64,000 nt of DNA from Russula earlei. Lineage: Eukaryota; Basidiomycota; Agaricomycetes; Russulales; Russulaceae. A model generated the notes under the pieces. It was not told where the DNA came from and searched no databases. It saw only the letters and a list, made by a program, of their open reading frames with translations. This document shows positions 45,922 through 58,013 of the stretch, one piece after another. The stretch's first letter is position 1. Each line of letters begins with the position of its first letter. Both the position numbers and the translations under genes were made by a program. The stretch covers positions 53,425-117,424 of the forward strand of contig JAGFNK010000128.1 of assembly GCA_025769875.1 (NCBI GenBank), in the 5' to 3' direction.

Positions 45922-48900
45922 TTATGCTTGAGGTCGTCCAGCCGAAGCGGAGTAGTATTCTTTTAGGAGTTCTGGAGCGTTGAGGTCATGATGGTCGACC
46001 CATGAGTTGTCTGAAGTGGGGTATCCTTTCCAGTGTACGAGGTATTGAAGTTTACGTGTTCGACCGAATCTTCTCGTGTCTAGAATTGCTTCAATTTCAT
46101 ATTCTTCTTCGTTTTCAACGGTTGGTGGAGGTCGTGTACATGGCGTTCCATATTCCTCCGTTTCCTTATAAGGAAGAAGTAAGTTGACATGAAAGACGTC
46201 GTGTATTTTCATCGATGACGGAAGTTGTAATTGATACGCGACTTTGGAGATTCGTTTTGTGATGGGGAATGGGCCGTATCTTTTGGGCATTAGTTTACGT
46301 GTTCCTCGTGTTTTGAGGTTTTTTGCTTCTAGCCATACGAGGGTTCCTTCTTCCATCTCTTCAATGTCAGGTCTTAGGGGTTGTTGTTTACGTTCAAGGA
46401 GTTGTTGGGCGTCTTGTCTTGCTTCTTCTAGCTGTTTTAGGCGATCGGTGGATGAAGGTACGTTGTTATCTTCTAGACTGATGTCGATCTGGGGTTTGAA
46501 TCCCATGAGGAGTTCGTGCGGTGATCTTCTAGACGTTTCATGTTTCCATGAGTTATGTGCGTATTCTGCTAGGGGAAGCATTTTTGCCCAGGAATGCGGG
46601 TGAGTCGTGGTCCAGGGTCTCAGGTATTGTTCTAGCCATGCGTTCATTCGTTCCGTCTGTCCATCGGTTTGAGGGTGAAACGCGGTAGACATGTTTTGTT
46701 TGATGCCTAGATTTTTACATAAGGCTTTCGAGAAGTTTGATGCAAATCGAGGGTCTCTGTCGGAGATAATCCTTTTGGGAACGCCGAACCAGGGCACGAG
46801 GTGTTTCAGATATTCGTGTGCAACACCTGTTCCGTCGATCGTTTTGTTGCATGGGATAAATTTTGTTGCCTTGGAGCATCCTTGATCAACTATGGTAAGG
46901 ACGCTGTCGAATCCTTCTGATTTTGGTAGGTCGGTGATCAAATCCATGGATACATATTGGAAGGGTCCCTGTTCAACGTGTGTGTCGAGTGGAAAGGTCG
47001 TGGCTTTCTTTCTGGGTATGTTGGTTTTAGATTCTTGGCATTTGGCGCAGCCTTTGACGTATTGTTCCACGAATTGTCGTTGTCATGAACCATTCTCCGG
47101 AGAGGGCCCTTGAAGGACCCTTCCTTATAGGAGGAAACCTGGTCTCTATGGTGTCACCCTGTTCACACGAGCAAAAGGGGTGAGTAGAGGTGTCCACAAT
47201 ATCGCGCGCGCATTGTTGCGCGAGCGATTCTCGGCACAATCGACATACAGCAAGCCCCACTTAAAGGCAACCCTTCTAGCAACAAAAGACAGTATTTAGG
47301 GCCTTCCTAAGGACCCTTTGGAACGACCCTAGGAGCTCTACAATAGGCACTAACCTAGTATCAAAGACCCTACAACGCATTATTAGACCAACTCTAATAA
47401 CTATAGAACGAACTATAAGACAACACTAAGGACCTTAATAGAAGTATTAGGGTCGACTCTAAGGACCCTAATAGAACCATATATAAGGGCCTTATAGGAT
47501 AACACTATTCTCTAACCAAACTACAAGTCCTCAAATGACCGGCCCTAAACTAACTAACAGGAAATGAATCAAGTGCTTGCACGTGCACTAAAGCAGTGAA
47601 CACGTGGACAATGGAAGCTCTTACTCATCAAGGGAAGCTTCTTACTCAGCAGCTTACTGAGCATGACTGAGCATGCTCAGTAAGCGTCCTCCGACTTCTT
47701 ACTCATCACTCTATTGTGCTTGATAACAAGGTTATGACTTGTTCCCTATTTAGCAGTTCTCTTGTAGTATATAAGCGCTCAATAAAGTAGCGGACAGTCC
47801 TCAGACTGTCCATTTGTTTACGGCACTCTCTATCCCTGGGATACTCCTTTAAGGACTGTCCCCTTGTGACCACTCTGGCCTCTTCCTGCGTGATTGTCCT
47901 CTCATACAACCCTTTGTGTGTACTTTGGATTTACTCTTGCCACGCCGTCTGACGTCTACCGATTTCGAGCTTATCCCTCGCTTGACTGATGTTCCGGATC
48001 TTTAGTCTGGTCTTCTATGTTTTTGATTGTCAAGTATTTGTTGGTGTCCTGCGAAGGGGGTGTCGTGGAATTGTCTTAGGATCTCTCGTCGTTTGTCGAT
48101 TTTGTCTTGTAGGTATTTTTTCTTGCGAAAATTTTGGGTGGGGAGTAGTGGTGGTTTGTTGTTCTCCTACTCCCTGGTTAAGGTCTTTGCGCGAGAGTGT
48201 GTGTCGGCAATGGTGTGCGTATGTCCGGGGACGTGTTCCATAGTGATGTTGAAGTCTTGGCATGTATTGCATCCATCTGGCTTGTTGTCCCGTCAATTTT
48301 TGTGGTTCTTTAAAATATGTGAGGTTTTGTGGTCGGTTCTTATTCTAACTGGTTTATCGGCTCCTAGGAAGAATGGTCGTCCGCTTTTTAGTCCAAAAAT
48401 TACTGCTGCTAATTCTTTGTCGTGAGCGTCGTAGTTCCTTTCCGCGTCTAATAGTGTTCTAGAATAGTAGGCGATTGGGTGAAAACCGTCTTCGTATTCT
48501 TGAGAGATAACTGCTCCTACGGCGAATCCTGACGCATCAGTGTCTAGAACGAACTGTTTTGTCCAATTTGGGGTGCGGAGTACTGGGTAAGATATGCAGG
48601 TTTCTTTTAGGATTTGAAAGGCTTGGTCTTCTTTCATTGTCCATTCCCACTGTCTGTTTTTCTTCGTCAGGTCGTTCAGTGGTCTTGCTTTTATGGAAAA
48701 GTTGGGTATAAAGTTTCGATAAAAGTTACAAAATCCTAGAAAGCTTCTGACTTCTTTGAGCGTGGATGGAGTTGGCCAGTCTTTAATTCCTTTGACTTTG
48801 ACAGGGTCCATGGTTATCTTTCCTTCTCCTATGATTACTCCGAGGTATTCCACCTTTTTTTTGTGGAATTGACACTTTTCTGGTTTAAGGTAGAGATCGT

Positions 48901-50140
48901 GTTGTTTCAATTTAGACAATATGTGGTTGACTTTGAGTGTATGTTCCACTTCATCATTTTGTGTGGCAATGATAATATCGTCCATATAAATTTTCAACCA
49001 TCCTTGTGCCAGTTCTTCTTGAAAAATGTCGTCCATCATGGTTTGAAAGGTAGCTGGAGAGTTTGTCAGTCCGAAGAACATCACCGTTGGTTCGAATAGT
49101 CCATCGCTGGTCTTGAAGGCTGCTTTCCATTCATCTCCTTCTTTGATTCGGATGTTGTTGTAGCCCCATCTGACGTCAAATTTAGTGAAGAGTTCTTTTC
49201 CTGCTAAAGCGTGAATTAATTCCGGGATTAAAGGTAGTGGATATACGTTGGGTATTGTCCATTTGTTCAAATTTCTATAATCTTGTACCGGTTGGAACTT
49301 TCCATCCTTCTTTTTTATGAGGAAGAATCCACTAGCATATGGTGAGTTGGATCTTCTTATTCGTTTGAGTCATAGATTTTGTTCAAGGAACTTTCCCTGT
49401 TCTTCTTTCTCTTTTGGTGAAAGGGGGTATACTCTACAGTTGATTGTTGTAGGGGCGTCTGATTTTAGGTCAATGGCGTGGTCCCATTTTCTTGGTCCAG
49501 GAAATCTTTCCGATTCTTGTTCCATAAATACTTGTCCGTATTGATGGTATTGGAGGGGGACTATTTCTTGCCAAGTTTGCGTTTTGTCTTGCATGTGTGA
49601 TTCTGCCAATTGTTGTGCTATGGTGGTCTTGCGTACTTGGGTTTGTAGCCACAGTTCGTCGCCCTCTTCCCATTCTGTTAACGCCTTGATCCAAGCTGGG
49701 GTTTCTTGATTTCCTGTAAGGGTGACTCTCCCCATGACGGTTCCCTTGGACCAGTTTATCCTTGGGTTTGTTGATTCCAAGAACGGATATCCTAAGATGA
49801 TATCATCTTGTCCTATGTCTGTGACTAGAAATTGATGCGTGTGTCTTTGTCCCAGTAATTTCAATTCTAGTTGGACAGTTTTGGTGACCTTTCCTGAGCG
49901 GTTTAGCGTTCCGTCGATGTTTTTAACGCTTCTTGTCGGAATTAGCTCTTTAGTTTGTAGGCATAATTCCTTTGTCAATTTAGGGGATATGAAGCATTCT
50001 GTAGCTCCACTGTCTATCAGGGCTTTTTTTTCGGCTTTGTTCGATCCGATGTAAATAGTAGTCATCACTGATATTGATTTCCTTTGAGACTTGTACATGG
50101 GATCGATACCTAAGGCTCGAGCAATCGCCGTTATGCTCAA
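45922..50140 (-). pseudogene. pol: pol of A3, nearly intact but interrupted
   Basis: In the -1 frame to gag, first Met about 15 codons in. Protease DSGAT near 50010; TGA at 49372-49370 where A1 has CGA (after EQNL); then open through RT (YMDD near 48985) and RNase H (DTDASGFAVGA near 48535). A 1-nt deletion near 48310 breaks the frame at the KNLTYF segment. 48290-48000 is unusually diverged. LTR G (47081 to about 47995) separates this from an intact C-terminal frame, 47070-45922: integrase CAKCQ, D (SMDLITDLP), D (IISDRDPRF), E (QTERMNAWLE) and chromodomain (EYEIEAIL...YLVHWKGYPTSDNSWVDHHDL). Confidence 0.93.
47081..47995 (-). repeat. Solo LTR, family G, in A3 integrase
   Basis: The minus-strand copy starts (on the plus strand) TGTCATGAACCATTC at 47081, preceded by GTCGT. 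Its other end near 47995 is degenerate: the last bases (GACTGATGTTCCGG...) do not match the usual end, and the target duplication is not recognisable there. Confidence 0.8.
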
Positions 50141-51846
50141 GCGTCCGAAAAATCCTGCTCTTTCTCCTCACTGTCCCCCATCAATGCCTTGATAAAAGCC
50201 TCCCTCTCTTCTATGGACAGCGCTTTTGCTGCCTTTGCTGCTTTGGCGACCTTGTCGACAGTGTCTTCCTTGACTATTTCTATAGTAGAGGATTCGGATG
50301 TGGTGGTGGTCGTGTCGGCGGCGCGTGCGCGAGTCACGTCGCGCTTCGGCTTTGTGGGGCAGTCACGAGCCAAATGTCCTCGAAGGGAGCAGTGGAAACA
50401 CCTTCCTTCTTCTCGGTGTTTTTGTTTCTCGGCTTCGGTGACTGCCTTGCGAGCGGCGCCTGCACTGGTATCCATTGCATTTGGGTCGCGTGGTGGGAGT
50501 CGCGGTCGCGCGGGTGTGGTGTTGCCTTGGTTGTTCCCGCGGTTGGCCCATGCCGAGTTGACCAGTCGTCCCCAAGGTTTGTTACTTTGAGGTTGGTTAA
50601 AGTTGCGTCCGCGTGTACTGGAATGATCGGACAAAATTGCGCGTTTGCGCATCCAGACCCTATGATGTTTCTGTGCTGCTGCAACCCAGTCCATAAAGGA
50701 GGTGGGGTCTTCGAGATCGAGGCACGATTCGACCAAGGATCGTGGGAGTCCCCACGCGAATAGTCTCATGACCGTCGGTTCGTCGACATCGAGTCCTGCA
50801 CGTCTGGCCAACAGTTGAAATTCAGATATATAGTCGTCAAGTAGGCCATCCTTCATTTTCAATTCTTTGAGTCGGTCTTGGGCTTTCTCGCGTTCTGCGT
50901 AGTCGGTGAACGCGCGTCGGAATTGTTGTCGCATAGCCTCCCACGCTGTCAGCCCGAGTGGGATATTGGTCGGGTCACTTTGCACGTCTTCGAGCCACTG
51001 GTCCATGGCTTCGAGCCATCCTTCAACTTTGGGTCCTTTCATTAGTGAGAGAAAGTATGCACACTTCTTGATAGGATCCCTGGCAATCTTACTGTCGTGG
51101 TTCATAGACATGAACCTATTGAACGCGACCAGGAACGCATGTGTGCGCGCGCGATCACCGTTAAAGAATTCGGGGGGAATCCCCTCGAGTTTCCCATAGT
51201 CGGGACCGCGTGCGTTGCGGTCGCGGTCTGTGCGTGTGTCGTGGTCGTCGGGGTCGGGGTCGGGGCTCGGGGGTCGTATTCCGCGACCTCCCATTCCGGG
51301 GAATGAGGCACGAGTGGGGGGTTGTGCTGTCCCGGATGAAGCGGGTTGTGGCTGGACCGGGTCGGGGTCAGTGGCGGCGACGAAAACGTTCGTCGTGGTC
51401 GTTGGTTCGAGCTCCATTGGAGCGTGGGTGGTGGGGGCCGGTCCTGGCGCTGGGGCGTGGCTTGAAGTCCTCGACCTCGGGATGGGTGTTCCTGAGGCTG
51501 TCAGTGTGGTGATATTAATGCCTCGGAGAGGGCTCTGTTGGAGTCTGAAGGCCGGTCGAGCGACGCGCGTCGCTTCCCACGTATCTCCACGTCGTTCGAT
51601 TTCGAACCACAGGCCGTAGAGGTGGCCCAGGGCTACTTTGGCACCCATCCAGTTGGCATAATAGCCGGTCCATGGCACACTGTCTTTCTGTATGGTGTAG
51701 AATTCGACACCATCGTCGAACATGGTTATGCTGGGAACATTCTTCTCTTGATCAGGTAACAACTCAAAGGGACATTTGAGGGCAGCAAGTCCTTCAATGG
51801 TTGGGAGTTGATACCCTTTGGTCTTCCAGTCTCGAGTTGTAGTCAT
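50137..51846 (-). CDS. gag: gag of A3, intact, 569 residues
   Basis: ATG at 51846 to TGA 50139-50137. The N-terminal 140 residues (MTTTRDWKTKGYQLP...) are conserved in A1 and A2. A Pro/Asp-rich linker follows, then the capsid-type Gag domain (GPKVEGWLEAMDQWLED; FRRAFTDYAEREKAQDRLKE), and a CCHC knuckle at about residues 483-496 (CFHCSLRGHLARDC). The acidic C-terminus ends SEEKEQDFSDA. It would form the virus-like particle and bind the RNA. The GGATTTT heptamer lies four codons before the stop, and pol overlaps in the -1 frame. As the only intact gag of the family here it could still supply particles to relatives; that is inference. Confidence 0.93.
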   Translation of the reverse strand: MTTTRDWKTKGYQLPTIEGLAALKCPFELLPDQEKNVPSITMFDDGVEFYTIQKDSVPWTGYYANWMGAKVALGHLYGLWFEIERRGDTWEATRVARPAFRLQQSPLRGINITTLTASGTPIPRSRTSSHAPAPGPAPTTHAPMELEPTTTTNVFVAATDPDPVQPQPASSGTAQPPTRASFPGMGGRGIRPPSPDPDPDDHDTRTDRDRNARGPDYGKLEGIPPEFFNGDRARTHAFLVAFNRFMSMNHDSKIARDPIKKCAYFLSLMKGPKVEGWLEAMDQWLEDVQSDPTNIPLGLTAWEAMRQQFRRAFTDYAEREKAQDRLKELKMKDGLLDDYISEFQLLARRAGLDVDEPTVMRLFAWGLPRSLVESCLDLEDPTSFMDWVAAAQKHHRVWMRKRAILSDHSSTRGRNFNQPQSNKPWGRLVNSAWANRGNNQGNTTPARPRLPPRDPNAMDTSAGAARKAVTEAEKQKHREEGRCFHCSLRGHLARDCPTKPKRDVTRARAADTTTTTSESSTIEIVKEDTVDKVAKAAKAAKALSIEEREAFIKALMGDSEEKEQDFSDA

Positions 51847-51919
51847 ATTGAGAGAAACAGATATATTCGTTTGCGAGCGTGCGGTTCGGGGTCAGTGGTT
51901 CAGAGTAAGCTTGTTCTAA

Positions 51920-52410
51920 TGTCACCGACTGGGGGCGGTGTCGCTGACAAATCGTTTCACGCGCGAGACATGCGCACTGAGTCGAACGAGACAACGAGTT
52001 CTCGCGGAAGTCGGGGATCTCGGTGACAACACAGCGAAGGCTAATGTGTACCGCGGAGTGGAAAGACGGTGGATAAGTCTTCGCGTTTGAAGACTTAGAA
52101 GAAAGAGAGAGTTTCTGAGTCGTTTGCTTGATTCCCTGCAAGCCTACAGTCCCGAAGCTAGAATCCAGTGATATTCACAAGAGAACAAGCTTAGGGCTTG
52201 TTCTCTTCTACAGACAGGTTTATATAGACATTGTATCCTATATCAAATAGTAGACACAAGGTAATGGCGAGGCGATTGGAACTGGAACACGCTGGAAAGT
52301 ACTGGTACATGCGAGGCAAAACGAGTCATAGAACGCGCGGGAATCGTGAGGCTTATCCGGGTAGGCTTATCCGGTTGCCGGTCCGGTCCGAAGAGCCGGT
52401 TCTTGTGACA
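51920..52410 (-). repeat. 5' LTR of A3
   Basis: Same ends as the other A LTRs. The complement of the self-priming site (TAAGCTTGTTCTAA) directly precedes it on the plus strand at 51906-51919. Confidence 0.93.
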
Positions 52411-52995
52411 CAGGCAGCTCTTGTCAAATTGGAAATGAAGGATTCCCTTGATGACTACATCTTCACCTTCGAACAACTTCTTACTAAAACAGGACGGCCA
52501 GAGATGGACGTAATTGCCATTGAGAGCTTCAAAAATGGGCTCAAAAGTGGCCTCTACTGTGCAATCTTAAACAGGGACACCTGGCCCACTACTCTCCAAG
52601 AATGGAAGGAGGAAGCCAGGAGACAACATCAATGATTTGTCACTATCAGGGAGAAACTCAAAGGAAAAAAGACCACACACTCCTCTTCAGAGCACAAGTC
52701 CCATCACCCTGACTGAATGCAAGTAGACGCCGCCAAGTCCAACTTTAAGAAACTCACTGAAGAAGAAAGAAAACAATTAGCAAAAGAAGGACACTGCTTC
52801 CATTGCAGGGAGAAAGGTCACCTCAGCTGGGAATGCCCCAAAAATACGGTCTTCACCACTTCAAAGGCCCACGTCGCTGAATCTACCCCAGAATCGTCCA
52901 AGGAAGAAGAAGCCTCCACTATGGTGGCCCGCATGAAAGCATTACCACAGGAGGATAGAGCCAAACTTTGGGATCTCATCCTCAAAGAGGATTTT

Positions 52996-55900
52996 CTCTA
53001 GGCAAAGGTACAACAGTCAGTACTAAGGCCCAAATAGATACCATTGTCCAACATAAGGAAAACTCAATGAAAGTTCCCTTCATGATCACAACAAATGGAA
53101 AGACTGGCCAAGCGCTCTGAGACAGCGGAGCAACGGAAAATTTCATTAGCCAAGGAATTGTGGGAAAGTTACAAATCCCACTTCAAACCCTCAGAACCCC
53201 CAGACCAATTATTAATGTGGACAGCACTAACAACCAAGGAGGAGCGCTAACCCATTATGCCCACATGGCTGTACATCATGGACCCACCACCCGACTTCTC
53301 ACCTTCTATGTCACCAATTTCACCTTCTATGTCACCAATTTGGGAGAAGACAGAATGATCCTCGGATATCCCTTCTTAAAGGCAATAAATCCCATTATCA
53401 ATTGGAGTACCAGTTGTCTCAGAAACCATTTAGGGGTCCTTCTCACCCCCATATCCTGAAACGTTTTCTTGGAAGAAGCAGCCAAATGACTCCCACCCAG
53501 TCGAGGAGAACTCGACTTTAGAATCACCCTGAAACCGGATGCCCCCAAGTTCCTTGACTGCTGAACCTACCCTCTGCCTCAGAATGAAAAACAAGAACTA
53601 TCAAGACAGATACAAGAAGACCTAGCCAAAGGTTTCATCAAAGACGGGATCTCAGACTTTGTATCCCCTGTCTTCTTTGTCCAGAAAAAAGATGGCACTG
53701 CCCCGCGAATGGTAGTAGACTACCGAAAGCTTAATAATGCCACAGTCTCTGACTACCATGCTTTACCACACATGGAAGAACAATTGCCCCGACTAAGGGG
53801 CAAAACCACCTTTAGCAAATTTGACGTCAGGGCTGGCTACAACAACATCCTAATCCACCCAGAAGACCAACACAATGGTGCCTTCAAAACTCAATTTGGC
53901 ACCTTTTTCCCCATGGTAATGGGCTTTGGCTTTACCAATGCCCCAGCAGCCTTCCAATGGGCAATGAACCACACCCTTTGACCCTGGCTTCTAAAATACC
54001 CAGAGAACACCTGCAACTATCTAGATGACATAGCAATAGCCATGGGGATAGGGGAAGAACACCTTCACCGACAAATCACACATGAATTTCTTGATCTCCT
54101 TGAAAGAGACTCTTATTTTTTAAAGGCATCCAAATGTGCCTTTGAACAAGAGGAAATTGACTTCCTGGGCTTCTGAATCAACCAAGGAACCCTCAAAATT
54201 GACCCAGTCAAGATGGACGGCCTCAAAAACTGGCCAAGACCCCCCAATAACCTGAAACAAGTACAACAAATCATGGGCACCCTCAATTACCAGCAACCAT
54301 TTATCTGAGACTTCGCTAAAATAGCTCGCCCCATTTTCTCTACAATCAAAAAAGGAACCCCCTTCCTCTGGACCCGAAAAGTGACCTCAGCCCTAGAAGC
54401 CTTAATATCAGCAGTCTGCAACAACCCTGAACTCTACACTGCCAACCCTGACCTCCCATACGAATTAGAAACCGACGCCTCACAATTTGCCACCGGAGCA
54501 ATCTTATTTCAGAAAGATCCAAGAGTAAAGAGAAAAATGATTAGCAATATGTCACACGCATTCAATGAAGCAGAAAGGAACTACCCGGTTTAGGATAGGG
54601 AGTTCCTAGCCCTGATCCTTGCACTCCAACACTGGCGCTACCTATTGGTCAGAACAAAACACCCCATCAAGATTTTTACTGATCATGCCAACCTTGCCCA
54701 CTATCAACTCCCCCATAAGATTAATTGAAGGATCACAGGTAATATTTCCACATTGGTGGATTATCATTTTGAAATTTACCACAAACCCGGGACTTCTAAT
54801 CACGCAGATGCTCTCTCATGATGACCCAACCACAATGATGGATCAGGAGATAACCAGAATGTCATGGCACTCCCTGACAAACTCTTTATTTGCACACTCC
54901 ACACAGAAGATCTGTATGAACAAGTCTTAAAAGAACAAAAAGTCCGACTACTGGACCTACTTATGTGGAAGAACAAACACAATTTACAAGAAGAAGACGG
55001 CACACTATTCAAAGATGGAAAATTAGTTGTCCCCTATCTAGAACCCCTCTTACAAAGAATTCTACACACATATCATGACAGCATCCTTGGTGGACACACG
55101 GGAAATGCCCGAACCTTGTACTCAATCCAGGAGTCATTCTGGTGGCCTAAAATGGGTTATTTCATCCAGGACTACATTTGGGGTTGTGCCACTTGCCAAG
55201 CCAACAAATCTTCCACACACCCTACTTGCCCCCTGGTCTACCCAATTCCCCCTGAATTCCATAAAACCATTCCAAACCGTAGCCATCGACTGGATCGTTG
55301 ACCTCCCCCTGTCAGAAGAAAAAAATACCATCATGACCATCACGGATCATGATTCCACCAAAGCAGCAATATTCATACCTTGCCGTAAAGATATGGGAAC
55401 TCTAGAAATGGCTAAATTATTTTTACAATATGCCTTCCCTTGGACCGGGGTTCCCTCAAAAATCATTTCCGATTGCAACTCCCGCTTCACCTCTGACTTA
55501 TTCAAAGAAGTCTCTAGAATTTTGGGAACCAACCAAAACCTAAGTACTGCTTACCACCCTCAAACTGATGGAAAATCAGAAAGAACTAATCAAACTCTGG
55601 AAATGTATCTCCGCATCTACACTGGAGAGAAACAAGAAGAGTGGGCACACTGGCTTCCTATAGCCCAGTACCACTTCAACGCTCACATGTCCACAACCAC
55701 CAAACAAACCCCCTACAAGTTGCTCATCAGTTTTAACCCACAGGGACTCAGCACCCAGCTAAAGTCTAAGTTCCCAGGAATTCAAGAATGCCTTCAGGCT
55801 CTAAAAGACATGCGAGAATTGGCCCAAGAAGCAATGAAAAGGGCACAAAGCCACTGGATCAAGGAAACCAAATTCAAAGGGTTCAAAGAAGGACAGAAGG

Positions 55901-56291
55901 TTTGGCTGGAGGGGACTAATTTGAAGACCCCCCATCAATTTCAGAAGTTCCATCTGAAACAGTTTGGGCCTTTTGTCATCACCAAGAAAATCTCCCACGT
56001 TGTCTACCAACTCTGCCTTCCCCCTCAATGGAGTATCCATGATGTCTTCCATGCCTCCCTTCTATCACCCATCACTGAAATGGCCAAACATGGTCCTAAC
56101 TTCCCCGAACCCCCCCTGACCTCCTCTTGGGAGAATATGAGGTCGAGAAGATTACTGCCCAACGTCTCCATAGGAACCAACTCTAGTACAGAGTCTGGTG
56201 GAAAGGGTACTCCATGGCAGAAGACACCTGGGAACCCCTCTCAAACCTTAAAAATGCCCAAGATGCCATCACTACCTTTCATCTACAATGA
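52996..56291 (+). pseudogene. pol: pol of B, disrupted
   Basis: In the -1 frame to gag. Protease DSGATENF near 53122; an 18-bp tandem duplication follows near 53300-53335 (FYVTNF repeated). RT: KFDVRAGYNN near 53820, FGFTNAPAAFQ near 53930, active site YLDD near 54018. RNase H: ETDASQFATGA near 54468, TDHANL near 54680. Integrase zinc region (HTYHDSILGGH...CATCQ) near 55065-55200; core D (AIDWIVDLP), D (IISDCNSRF, where Arg is usual), E (KSERTNQTLE). The chromodomain near 56130-56250 is in a shifted frame (EYEVEKITAQRL...YRVWWKGYSMAEDTWEP). Stops are mostly TGA at likely Arg positions (53118, 53484, 53562, 53979, 54174, 54306), with a TAG near 54592. Confidence 0.92.
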
Positions 56292-56309
56292 CCCACCAAG
56301 CTCCAGACT

Positions 56310-57983
56310 ATGTCCACCACTAACTCTGATCCCACAGAATCCCACCACTCGGACGAAAGCCTAGATAATCTGGAACATCAGTTTCAAAGACTTACAATAC
56401 AGCAACATACTTTACTTCCCTGAATCAATTCACATAACCCCCCTTCCTATTCCGTTAATGATCCCACTATCCCTGACCATGGACACACCATTTTTAACAT
56501 AGTCGCCAGGGAACGACTCTTTTCTGGAATTTTCTACCCTGGCGACTTCCGCAGATTTCAATTACTTATGATGGACCCCCGTTTCTCCAAATTTCATTTA
56601 TCTATACAAAGAGCAGTACTCACAGATTTGGTATGGAACCATATTGTACGTTCAGCCTCCATAAATACCCCCACTCCTTCAGAGTGGTCAGCTTGGCATC
56701 ACAAACATGCCACCTCTACTTACAACACTCCCATGTCATCCATCCCCTGCTCCTAACTCGTCCCCTCTACCTATCCTCACCCCTTCCCCCACCATCAAAC
56801 AAGAACCCCTCTCACCTGAAATTATCCAACACATCATCGACCAACACACCTTCATTGTCCCAGACGAGGCCGAACTCCAGGACCTCGCTGCCACCCTTAA
56901 CCCACTTGCCATCCAAGAAGGAATGCCCTCGCCAACTCCAACTGAAGCCGATCCCACTCACCCTGGCCCCCCCTGGTTTGTTTACAAACCCTATACACAT
57001 ATTCTCCCTTTCTATATTAATGTTAATGGGCAACAATGCCTATCACCATACTTACGTGTTGCTTTATACAATGACGAACCCATGCTTCTAGGAACTATGG
57101 GTCGAGGAGAACCCGCTTATGGAGAAAAGCTCATAGCTTGACCCATCATCTCTGCCCCCCACCCTGCCACCACTGCCTCTGACCTCCACCTCTTAATTGA
57201 GGACCACCCTTTCCATTTCAATGTCGCTCAGGCTCTTGAGAACCTCCACGACCCTGGCACCCTTGCCAATGTCTACCACCTCCGCACCAGCTCTCTCCAA
57301 TTAAAGGTTTTAGAGGGCAAGCGCGTCTCCATCCAAGGGTCCCTAAGTGTCCTTCAAGGACAGCTCACTGATTGACTCCATGAGATCCAGTCCCACATCA
57401 AAGAAACCGCTGCCATCTGTAGCTACCTTTGAGCAAATAACACCTCCGTCTGAGTCCGTCACCAACTCGACAACCTGATGACCGATGGGGGCCTCACTCG
57501 TAACACTGGACCATTTTACTCATTAGCGGGAAGCTATGACAGAATCGAGGAGTCAAAGGAACCATCTGTTCCCCCTTCCCCTCCGCTACCCACTCGTCCC
57601 CCTCTCTCTTTAACCCCACCCCTTGAATACCTCCCTCGTGTTGTCGACCAGTCCCAGAACAATGCTCCCATGGGGTCACCCTCCCACTTCCCTCTGATGA
57701 CGCTAGCACCCCCAACACCCCTCTCACCGCTGCACGTATGACCAAAGTGCAGCGTCATCAACTCCAAAAGTGACAACACGTTTGCAAACACTGTAACACC
57801 AGAGGACACTGGAACAAGGACTGCAACAGACCTCACACCAACTGTAGTGGACAAGTGGATTGTATCCTCAGGAGGACTCACCAAAGTTATAGAGGTTTCT
57901 GTCCCAGGACAACGGGAGTCCAGAGCACATGGCCAGAAGTCAAAGGTGATGAACTCTGTGAGTTGGGTCCTGAGACCAATTAG
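56310..57983 (+). pseudogene. ORF3 of chromovirus B: knuckle protein downstream of pol, disrupted
   Basis: ATG 56310 (MSTTNSDPTESHHSDES) lies 19 bp after the pol stop. The frame has TGA near 56421 and a frameshift near 56710-56750. It then continues as PLSPEIIQHIIDQHTFIVPD..., the motif EPMLLGTMGRGEP (57076-57113), and an ENLHDPGTLANVYHLRTSS segment. Further TGA codons lie near 57139, 57373, 57430 and 57452, and a second frameshift lies before the C-terminus. The last part encodes a CCHC knuckle (CKHCNTRGHWNKDC, 57790-57831) and NRPHTNC, then ends at TAG 57981-57983. This gives the same architecture as ORF3 of A and C. Confidence 0.75.
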
Positions 57984-58013
57984 TTCAGAGAACTAAGCAT
58001 GAGGGGGGCATGA

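Larger units (their letters stand above)
44107..52410 (-). mobile_element. Chromovirus A3, youngest copy, inside gag of B
   Basis: LTRs 44107-44597 and 51920-52410 (491 bp each) differ at four positions by my count. CAGGC duplications lie at 44102-44106 and 52411-52415. gag and ORF3 are intact; pol has one TGA, a frameshift and a solo LTR G. It is on the minus strand, opposite to its host element. Confidence 0.95.
43227..53001 (+). pseudogene. gag: gag of B, disrupted and split by A3
   Basis: The frame from about 43227 is open for about 145 codons (no ATG is preserved at its start), has TGA near 43665, then MAAQAPQAAPAP... to TAA 43996 with a frameshift. A3 is inserted at 44106 with CAGGC duplications. 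Reading resumes at 52416 as AALVKLEMKDSLDDYIFTFEQLL, a capsid-type segment alignable to A gag (LKMKDGLLDDYISEFQLL), and reaches the knuckle CFHCREKGHLSWEC near 52794-52835 and TAG 52999-53001. Two further TGA codons lie near 52633 and 52714. Confidence 0.88.
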
